A stretch of 64,000 bases of DNA, from assembly GCA_024516035.1 (NCBI GenBank), contig CM044958.1, forward strand, positions 21,129,568 to 21,193,567, read 5' to 3'. How positions within the stretch are numbered: position 1 is the stretch's first letter; each line of letters starts with the position of its first letter. The DNA is from Bactericera cockerelli. Lineage: Eukaryota > Arthropoda > Insecta > Hemiptera > Triozidae. The position numbers and the translations under genes are program-made. The notes under the pieces were generated by a model, which worked only from the letters and a program-made list of their open reading frames with translations, ran no database searches and had not been told where the DNA came from. This document shows positions 55,680 to 64,000 of this stretch, in pieces.

Positions 55680-56493
55680 TAAGATGTAATAATCTTTATA
55701 TAAATGAGAAATATGGACGGGCTTGTATCTTTGTATCTTGAATCTTTGTTCTTTGTGTGTCCGATTGTTTAGGCGAAACGGTAAGAGATAGCGAAAAATG
55801 ATGAGAGATGACCAAGTAAAATTGCCGGAAAACTACCAGAATATTATCAAAAGTCGAAATCCAAACATCCTTGAGTTATGACCTTCCTCAAGTATTTCTT
55901 GAGGAAGGGTCCGATTTAAGACAGTCTTTGCCCTGGAACTTGAAATCTATCGTGAGGACCTATATTTTTTATTATTTAATAAACACATTAGACAAAATAT
56001 AACTTTCATTTAATTCAATTTAGACCATATTCTGACTTACCGTTTCTGGAGATATAAGCCGATGTTCAAAATTTCGACTTTTTTTCAGGACTTTTCACGT
56101 TTATTGCAGATTCCAGGAGCGGAACTTAAAATTTGTCGCGAGGACCTATTTTTTTATTATTTATAACATATTAGACAAAACATAGCTTTTCATTTAATTC
56201 ATATTAGGCCACATTTGACGTACGTTCTCGAGATAGAAGCCAGAATGTTCGAAATTTCGACCATTTTTTCAGACTTTTCACGTTTTTTTTTACCAGATTC
56301 CAGCACGGAACTTTAAAATTTATCGCGAGGACCTATATTTTTTATGTAAAAACTGTCTGAGAACTCACATGATTTATTGAGCCCTTTGTTGCCCTATTCT
56401 GACAACCGTCTCGAATATGGGCCAGTTTGCTACATTATCAATATCCGCTTGATAGTTTTGGCTCGGGATTTTGAAATTTACAGCGATGATGAC

Positions 56494-56558
<65 letters not shown>

Positions 56559-56845
56559 TGATGTGTGTGTGTGTGTGGTTTGTTTGTGGTGTGTTGTGTT
56601 GTGTGTGGTTGTGTGTGTGTGTGTGTGGGTGTGTGTGGGTGGGTGGGGTGTGTGTGGGTGAGTGGGTGTGTGTGTTTGTGTGGATGGGTGTGTGTATGTG
56701 TGTGTGATGTGTGTGAGTGTGTTGTGTGGGTGTGTTTGGGTGGGTGTGTGTGTGGATTGTGGATGTGGATGGGTGTGTGAGGTGTGTGTGTGGGTGTGGT
56801 GTGTGTGATGGCTTGGCGAAGCGGGTGCAGCCGCTAGTACTTTAT
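55680..56845 (+). repeat. Non-coding element ending in TG microsatellite and GC-rich hairpin
   Basis: It opens AATAATCTTTATATAAATGAG, has three similar blocks around CGCGAGGACCTATATTTTTTA (about 55950, 56140, 56325), then a ~320-base TG/GTGG run (56495-56815). It finishes GGCTTGGCGAAGCGGGTGCAGCCGCTAGT. The same style of end (GCTTGCGAAGCGGCTTGCTAGT) follows the TG run at 16.2 kb. A hairpin then CTAG-T fits Helitron-like 3' ends, but no matching 5' end is certain. Confidence 0.5.
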
Positions 56846-56984
56846 AAACTCGTAACTAGTGAATTATTCATTCATCAACATTTCCTATTTGACGCTTCAG
56901 GAAATACAAACACAAAAAATTGAGATCGAAGCAAAAAAATATTTTTTTTTACAAAAACGAACACAGTAATACATAAGACAAATG

Positions 56985-57160
56985 ATAACCAAATATAAGA
57001 AATACAAGACATACATACATAGTACATTAGAAAGACCAAATATAAAAGACACACATACATTGTAGAATACAAAGACAAAATACAAAATAATACATACATA
57101 GTAGAATACAAAGACAAAATACAAAAGACATACATAAATAGTAGAACATAAAGACAAAAT
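56985..57160 (+). repeat. ~40-bp tandem repeat
   Basis: About four units of AATACAAAGACAAAATACAAAA plus CATACATAGTAG. The translated ORFs here are repeat artefacts. Confidence 0.75.
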
Positions 57161-57517
57161 GTTCTAACCTATAACTCGTTAACCATAAGTTTTGGGTTGA
57201 GACTTTATGCTTACCCTGTATAAAATGTATTATTTATTTTAGGAATTTCCAATTTTTCGTAGCTTACTAGTGAGTCACACATTTCAAGGTTTAAGCCATT
57301 TTTTATCTCCTGTTTTTTCCTATTGCATTTCTTTTTGTTCTACGAGCTATTTTTTTCTTATTCTTTTCTTCGTGTTATATTATCACAATTTTAGTGGGTA
57401 GTCCAGAATTATCGGACTTTTCCTTTTTAAATTATTTTGTATCATTTGTCCATAGTTCCGGCACTGGTCTTTGCTTATATCAGAGCAGATACTCATTTTT
57501 CCTCACGAGCAAGTAGT

Positions 57518-57720
57518 TACCGTGGCCAAGTGGGTAGCGCACTAGGCTTGCACGCATGGTGACCTGGGTTCGAATCTCAGCACAGTCTGATTTTTTCGAT
57601 TCTGTACTTTGTATGTTCGGGGTCCACTCATATCTCGTGAGTAAGTATGAATAGCTACTTTGATGTAAGCAGCGACCAGTGGCGGAATTATGGACAAATG
57701 ATAGATACCCAATAATTTAG
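57518..57720 (+). repeat. SINE family B
   Basis: TTACCGTGGCCAAGTGGGTAG (A box), CCTGGGTTCGAATCTCAGC (B box), GGGGTCCACTCATATCTCGTG and CAGTGGCGGAATTATGG. This is the best-preserved head of the three copies. Confidence 0.8.
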
Positions 57721-57839
57721 AAAGAAAAATAGAAGTCCTATATTTCTTCACTACCCCCTGAAATTGTGATAAAATACAAAAAAAAACACATTTATTTACT
57801 TTTATATTTAACATGCCATACCTCTTTTTAGTTAAAAAA

Positions 57840-58300
57840 AATATCTGGTATTGTGAAATTTTATACACATATGGGAAACGTACTGTAGATGGTCCCATTT
57901 TAAATTCATCAACTTCGCTCTAGCGCTTCTTGGTGATAGATACCATATGCCTAACCACTAACTTTTTTCTTATATGCTTAGCTTATATCTCATAAAAGGT
58001 ACACCTGATTTTGATGAAATTTTGCACGTATACGCATATTAGTGTTTCACTTTGTGCAATTTTACTGTATTATTTTTAATAAAATATGATTAGCTCTGAT
58101 ATTTAAGAAAATCCAAGATTATAAGGTCCACAACTCGGCGATACAGAATTTTTTGTAGGATCTAGAATGTAGAAAAACATGAAATTGACGAAAATCGATT
58201 AAGCGGTTTTTGAGATACAAGTTATTTCGTATACAATCTCAAAATTGGTACAATGTGAACCAATCACGAAGAAGTATTGTGTCCATGATTGGTAGTGTAT
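57840..58300 (+). repeat. Dispersed 'GAAGTATTGTGTCC' family copy
   Basis: TACTGTAGATGGTCCCATTT, CTCTAGCGCTTCTTGGTGATAG and CACGAAGAAGTATTGTGTCC in the same order as at 21.4-22.1 kb. Confidence 0.65.
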
Positions 58301-58454
58301 TTAATTTTCTTGGCAAATTTCTCGTAAAAGATAGGAGACGTGGAAAAAAATCCTTGAGTAAAATTGCATTGAATGGTATACCATATTACACACACATTAT
58401 TCATATGTTGTAACAGTTGTAACACCTATAGTATATTTTGAAAAAATATTAATT

Positions 58455-58650
58455 TCAAGTGGTTAACGCGCTGGTCTGGTAATCCAGGTAGTGTAGGGAT
58501 CCGTTGGTTATAATCCCACCCAGTGTATGCATTTTTCCTCATTAATTTTAGTTTTTGACCACATAATAATAAGACTCTCAGGGTTAGGTGGTAGAAAATG
58601 CTTTGAGCATTAACCTTCCACTAAAGAGTGTTATTATTATTAATAGGACC
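58455..58650 (+). repeat. SINE family A, full copy
   Basis: AGTGGTTAACGCGCTGGTCTGG, GGGATCCGTTGGTTATAATCC (B box, decayed), CCACATAATAATAAGACTC, GGGTTAGGTGGTAGAAAATG and a (TTA)n end. Confidence 0.75.
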
Positions 58651-60331
58651 GCGATTTAAAATGTTGGTTTTATATTAATTTAGAATATTCAAAACTAAAA
58701 TAACTAACTCAATTGTAATAGAAAATTGTCTGATGTACACACCAGTTTATTGCTTACATGGACGTAAAATCGGCCCTTTGTACTGTGATACTTTTCCAAT
58801 AGCACTCACATCCATTTTTTTATAGAAAAAAGTAAACTTTAAAAAAAACCTGTCTGTACCTTAATTTGTTTGCATTTAGTTTGTCTTTTAATTGATAACA
58901 TTAATATCTGGAAAGCATAACTTTCTAATTTTTTGATGAGATGACAGCCAGACTAATTCGGAGGATGCTAGATTTACTTGTTTTCCTTCTCAGTAGCTCA
59001 AGATAGGTGGTATTTTATTTTTTCCTATGACTCCATAACAATTCCTATGACCACAAACTACTCAGTCGCTATCTTTTTCTAGAGACTGTCTTGGACCTCG
59101 AAACAAAAAAATTGGTGTCCACTTTATAATTTGATAAGCTAGTCATGGGTCCCTAAATTGGCCATAAACTTTTCTCAGGTTCAAGTGGCCCAAAGTTCAG
59201 ATATTCTAAGTCAAAAACGAAAAAAAGTAGCATACAATTAAATAAAAGAACCATCTGTGATTTTTTGTTCTGTCAAATATATAAATGTATATCTCTGTAG
59301 TATTAGATCAAAATTTTAGTAAATAGCGCAGAACTATAGGATTTTTTCGTATTTTTAATATATTTTTGCCTATAATTCCACCTGGTTGCTGTTCACATTC
59401 AAGCAACTACTTATTTTTTCTCACGAGGTATGTGTGGACCCCGAACATTTAAGTACAGAGCAGAAAAATCCCGTCTTGCTGGGGATCGAACCAAGGTCAC
59501 TATAAGTGTAATGCCTAGTGCACTTACGCACTTGGCTACAATGACTACTTCTTTCTGTCGAATGGTAGACGAAAAACATCTGAAGATGTGGGCCTGAATT
59601 TAGTTTTTTGGAGGAAGATGAGTACCTTACTATCTTTTTCTACAGATATTATATTACTTATCTCATTTATTATTCACTCTACGCAGTACTATTTTTTTTT
59701 TTTTTTTTTAATTTGAAATAGTTTAACACTATAATAAGTAATTAATTTTTACCCAGTTTTTTAAGCTTGATATTATTTTTTCTAATGATGAGAGTTTCAC
59801 AGCCTTTTTTATTAAGATGAGTAGCTTACTATCCTTTTCTACAGATATTATATTACTTATCTCATCTTTATTATTCATTCTACCCTCTAGGAATCGACTG
59901 TGTCGCCTCTCACACACTCTACACCCACTTCTAAATAAATAATTAATCACGGACTATTTAAAATTTTAGATAATTTTGTAAGATAATCAATGAAAATGAG
60001 ATGGGTAAAATAGCATCTGTAGAAAAGGAAAGTAAACTACTCACCTCCCTGCATACTAACTTCAGGCCCGGACTCGAGTCACGTGCAAGTAAAGCTGCAT
60101 ATCCACTAGTGATGAAAATTTAGGTGGAAACGAGGCAATGTTGATCAAAATTCTTGAACAACACCGTTGTGAACGCGGCTTAATGGTCGCATCTTTATAA
60201 GATGCTGGACCAACCCTTGAAATATTTGCATCTGTTCTCGGGACACCCTATATAGTATATTGAGATAGAATTTTTATTGATCAATAGAAATGAAGTAAAA
60301 TAATTATTCCAATTTCTTAAATTATTTTCAG
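58651..60331 (+). other. Intron with one SINE B copy, no gene seen
   Basis: 59385-59560 is a - strand SINE-B copy (ATAATTCCACCTGG, CACGAGGTATGTGTGGACCCC, GGGGATCGAACCAAGG). 59780-59810 is a scrap of the poly(A)-tailed SINE end (GAGTTTCACAGCCTTTTTTATT), and AGATATTATATTACTTATCTCAT is directly repeated at 59640 and 59840. It ends TTATTTTCAG. Confidence 0.55.
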
Positions 60332-63051
60332 AAATCACTGCGAAGAAGATGAATATTGACATCAATAGCTCAACTGTACAAATGAATCAATGTGATGTAC
60401 ATACAAGTGAGAAAGCTAACGAATCTGTTATCAATAGTAGTAAGGAGGCTTCTAAATCCATTATCAACAATAGCAACAAGGTATCTGAAGCTATTTTCAT
60501 TCCTTCCAAGGAGTCATCGGAATACGTTGTAAATAAAAACAAAAAAACATCTGAATCCATTGTCAATAATAACCAAGGCACTACTAAGTCCATTATCAAT
60601 AATAACAAAGAGACTACTAAATCGATTGTGAATCATAACAAAGAGAGTACCGAATATATTAAAAATATTAACGAAGAGACTACTGAATTCACAGTCAATA
60701 ATAGCAAGGAAACTTTTGAATCAATTATCAATAATAAGGAGACTACTGAATCCACTGTCAATAATAACAAAAAGAAGACTGAACATGTTGACAACACTAC
60801 AAAAAATGTCACTCAATCTGTGGTTAATACACACAAGGCCTCAGCTCATTTTGTTTTGAACATAAACTCTTTAGATGAAGAAATAGATTCTTTAGAAAAA
60901 GAGCTAAATTTACTTGAAGAAAAGGAAAACAAAGACCAAAATTCAAATGATGTCCAAACCGAAAGTAACTTTTTAAAAATGATGCCAGGAAGTAGTATCT
61001 GTCAAGAAAATACAACCATTGAAAATCCTAATGACGAAAATACTTCCAACAGTCAAAAAAATTCTAACCATTCTGAAGTACAAAATAAAACGAAAATTTT
61101 GAAATTGATACCAAAAAGTGAAATGTGCCAAACAAATTTAATGAACATTAATGTTCCTGATCACAAAAATACTTTAGGCGATCCTCAAAATAACAGTAAT
61201 TATTCCGAAGACTTTCAAAAAACTCTTAGTGTAAATGAAACAACTGCGCTTGAAAATGAAAGTTTTGTTAAAGAAATACAAAAACCTTTTCAAGACAAAA
61301 CATCTTTCTTTTGTATCTCTGTTAACGCAAATAGTGAGGTTCCGCAAAATATCTTAGAAAAAGTCAGCAAAAGCAAAATTAGTTCAAAAATACTTTCTCA
61401 GAAAACATCTCACGTCCTTGATGGCACAACCCGCACAACTGAAAAACAAGATGATTTACGAGTTAAAAGTTTTAGGGGACACAGTGACAGAGTATCCATA
61501 CAACGAAATAAGAAAGCAATAGAATTACATGATATAAAAGAATCTATAAATGAAGTATCCAAGCTGAATTGTCAAAATCCAGGCACAAGTGAACACCTTT
61601 GTAAATCTGATGAAACCTCATCCGTTATAAGGATGAGTGGTAGTCACAAATCAAAATCAAAACATGGAAAAAGTAAAGAAGCACCGAAAGAAAATAAATC
61701 TCTAAAAAATAACGAACAAAAACAGTCATCAAATAGTGAAATTAATTCTAAAAACACATTACAGAACACACATTTGCACGAAAAGGTGAAAAAAAGATCA
61801 GCAGAGTTTAATGCTACTGGCAGTGAGAAAAAAACCAATAAAAGCAAAATAGTGCAGAGTGAAAACCTTGACCATAAGATTGACAAAAGTTATAAACGGA
61901 ACTCGAATAAACTTGAAACCAATTCTCTAATACAGAAAACCGAAGAACATAACCAAAGTGAAGATGGTAAGATTAGAAAAGGAATCGAACGTAAAGTTAA
62001 TAAAAATGTAGAAAATAGCATAGCGAATAGTATTGAAAAAAAATCTACGATCAATATCGAAACGAACTTTTCTAGCAAGGCCAAGAAAAATAATTTCCGT
62101 GAAGAAGCAAAAACTTTTAAAGGAGAGTGTTTCAAAGAACATCATTCAAAAGTAGATAAACAAAAGATAGAGAAAAGGAAGTGTGATTCTCTTTCAAGTT
62201 ACAAGAAAGGGATTTTGCTGCACAAGAAAATGAAATTACAAGAAAATGTGGAAGACAATATCAAAAAGTATAAAAACAGCAATAGTCAGAATGAATTTAG
62301 GAAACATGTCAAGGTTAATTCCAAAGTTGAATCTTATGATACCACAAAGAAAAAAGAAGAAACCACCATAAATCAAAGTCAGAAAAATACAGAAAATTCA
62401 ATGAAAGAGATCTCATCAATAGAACCAAAGGCACAACACAACCTATGTTTAGAAAATGAAACAAAAATCATCTCTTCAGAACTTAACCAGAGCACGACTG
62501 ATGGTAAGATAGTAAATGATACAAAAGAATTTGAACAACCAAAAAAATCAAGTGTTATATTAGATTTTGTGGTTCATGATGAGTTAGATTTTGAGGAAGA
62601 ATTCCCTGATTCTCAGTTGTCGAATGTCAATGCAGAATACTCCAAGGATGTCGAATCAGAAGTCAAGGAACCTGCAGCTGAGACTGAGAAAAATTATAGT
62701 CAGATCATATCAATCAATCCTAACAATATCAATGAAATGAATGAGTCAAAAGATGATGGTTCCAAAAAAATTGATGTTGAGTACACAAGACATGAAGGAA
62801 GTTCAAGCACGTTTCAGATGAATACAAAGGAGAAGATAGGTGTCCTAAAAAACATTTCACCACAACCCAATGACTCCAAAGTAATTTCACCAAACGCTAA
62901 AGATATGCAGAAAATGATTTTACCACCGACTTTAGATGTGCCCGGAACGACATCACCACAGCTTAAAAATGTCTCCAGTAAATGCAATGATGGGGAAAAA
63001 ATCAAAAAACCTCCTGATTTTCTCACAAATAATTTTTCTAATCTAAGAAAG
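60332..63051 (+). CDS. Unrecognised gene, 2.7-kb Asn/Lys/Ser-rich exon
   Basis: Acceptor AATTATTTTCAG, phase 1; donor CTAAGAAAG|GTAAGC, phase 0; about 906 codons without a stop. Residues ~25-160 are about ten degenerate 14-16-residue repeats of the type ESIVNNNKETT. A short coiled coil follows (LDEEIDSLEKELNLLEEK, ~60880). The middle is Lys/Asn/Ser-rich with many KK and SK pairs. An acidic patch, LDFVVHDELDFEEEFPDSQL, lies near 62560-62620. The end has SP-type motifs (KNISPQP, VISPNAK, TTSPQLK). No folded domain is recognised; nuclear function is inferred from composition and the linked Cys/His modules. The gene continues beyond the window. Confidence 0.75.
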
Positions 63052-63106
63052 GTAAGCTTTAATTTTTCTCTTCTCAAAATGATAAGACTTATACAGGGTG
63101 TTTTCA

Positions 63107-63147
<41 letters not shown>

Positions 63148-64000
63148 CACCAAAAACATGGGAACCGCACATTGCATTACTCCATGTTTTTGGGCTTCTT
63201 CTTATCATAAGAGACTGATTTAAACAACATCAATACAACAATAACCAACCAAGTTGTTGGGGATGACAGCCAGCCCAAAAGCCGCCAGATCTCCCCAACC
63301 TTCAATGCAGTACAATTTCAAAGTACTTCCCAATAGTGGGCCGGGGGTGACAGCCAGCCCAAGATCTGACTGTTCTCCCAACCCCTCAATACAAAATATT
63401 TCCTAATAAAATATTTCCTAATAGTGTTTCAGCTCTATGGTAAAAAACGAAAATGGGTAATAGAACATGACAATAGAAACATTATTTTGTTCCTGACTTG
63501 ATTTTGTAGGTATTTGGCCTTTCGTTCCGGAGGTACGGCCATTTTCCTGTTTTTTTTTTTAAAACTTTATAACTCCTTGAAGAAACAGGGAGAAGACCAG
63601 CAGTCTGGCTGGGGGACTATAAACAGGGAGAAGACCAGCATTGGCTTGGTTCTGGGGGCCCTTGTCAATTATTAGCCTCCTTGTAAAGACAGTGGTAGAA
63701 GTGCTGAGTTATTCCTCCACTGTCTGGCTACCATCGTTCACGATGACGCCACCCTATGATATGATGATGAACTCCTTGAAAATCTAAACTGTGTTGAAAA
63801 TTTTATGTCAAATTCTAAAATTTTAGATCTATTAGTTGGATTGATAAATATATATAAAAAAAAAAAAAATGGCGTCGCTTTGAAAAAATTAAAGTCAATT
63901 ATCTCAAAATTGTCCTATAAAATTTTAATTTTTAATGTTTAAGAAAGTAAATACAGTTCCTAACAACGTTTTTTCTCTCTAAAAGTTTTTATTTTCACGT
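63052..64000 (-). repeat. Intron with a truncated retroposon
   Basis: A ~33-base T run at 63111-63143 begins a ~310-base - strand insertion that includes GGATGACAGCCAGCCCAAAAG and GGGTGACAGCCAGCCCAAGA. It is flanked by GTGTTTTCAGCTCT (63099-63112) and GTGTTTCAGCTCT (~63424), a near-perfect target duplication. The following 63580-63770 holds GC-richer text (GGGAGAAGACCAGCA twice) that looks like another retroelement tail. No coding exon is seen to the window end. Confidence 0.55.

Larger units (their letters stand above)
54842..57222. mobile_element. Mariner-type element or MITE with insertions
   Basis: ATACAGGGTGCGTATAAAGTCTCA at the left and TGAGACTTTATGCTTACCCTGTAT at the right are inverted termini. 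The interior is occupied by a second repeat (55680-56845) with a TG microsatellite and by a short tandem repeat. No transposase frame is seen. Confidence 0.6.

Noticed and set aside
56377..57157. Overlapping Cys/Val-rich and Tyr/Leu-rich ORFs
   Set aside because: Translations of the TG tract and of the ~40-bp tandem repeat.

Overview
The window looks like arthropod, most likely insect, nuclear DNA. It is AT-rich and intron-rich, with many MITEs that begin ACAGGGTG, tRNA- and 5S-derived SINEs, LINE tails, a Gypsy element, and a ZAD zinc-finger gene (a family largely confined to arthropods). The species cannot be named from sequence alone; a hemipteran-like repeat profile is only a guess. Local single-base indels in tandem arrays and one frame-breaking exon suggest a long-read assembly that was not fully polished.

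Left third (2.7-20.6 kb, + strand): the 3' part of an ARID4-type gene (ARID4A/ARID4B; Drosophila hat-trick), a SIN3/HDAC-associated chromatin regulator. Eight phase-compatible exons are visible at 2713-2951, 6378-6465, 7113-7289, 9076-9173, 10578-14548, 17060-17277, 19847-20031 and 20533-20640. They encode the linker after the ARID domain (the ARID exons lie left of the window), a complete chromo-barrel domain, a very long Lys/Ser/Glu-rich region, an LxCxE-type RB-binding motif (LLCKE), and an acidic segment just before the expected C-terminal coiled coil. The final exon is not found. Where it should start there is a 41-bp tandem array (21.05-23.4 kb) whose every unit carries a 3' splice-site-like TTTGTTCCAG followed by ACCCCGAGC, in the phase the missing exon needs. 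A 31-bp satellite follows at 23.4-25.1 kb.

Middle (27.7-34.3 kb): a small two-exon ZAD gene on the - strand, then a THAP first exon on the + strand, in divergent arrangement, then a LINE relic broken by a SINE and a MITE.

Right half (36.8-63.05 kb, + strand): a second large gene made of four exons that all join in phase 1 (36809-37018, 45139-45309, 47125-47325, 60332-63051). Two exons encode related Cys/His modules whose spacing resembles the nuclear-receptor DNA-binding domain; the last is a 2.7-kb exon rich in Asn, Lys and Ser. I do not recognise the gene, and it continues past the window. Its first visible intron holds a complete Gypsy element (38149-44242, 173-bp LTRs, AGTAG target duplication), itself split by a hAT-type insertion (40358-42447, GCAAGTGG target duplication).

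Nearly all remaining DNA is intronic or intergenic repeat: mariner-like fold-backs, nested MITEs, 5S- and tRNA-derived SINEs, LINE 3' tails, microsatellites and several dispersed families seen more than once in the window.
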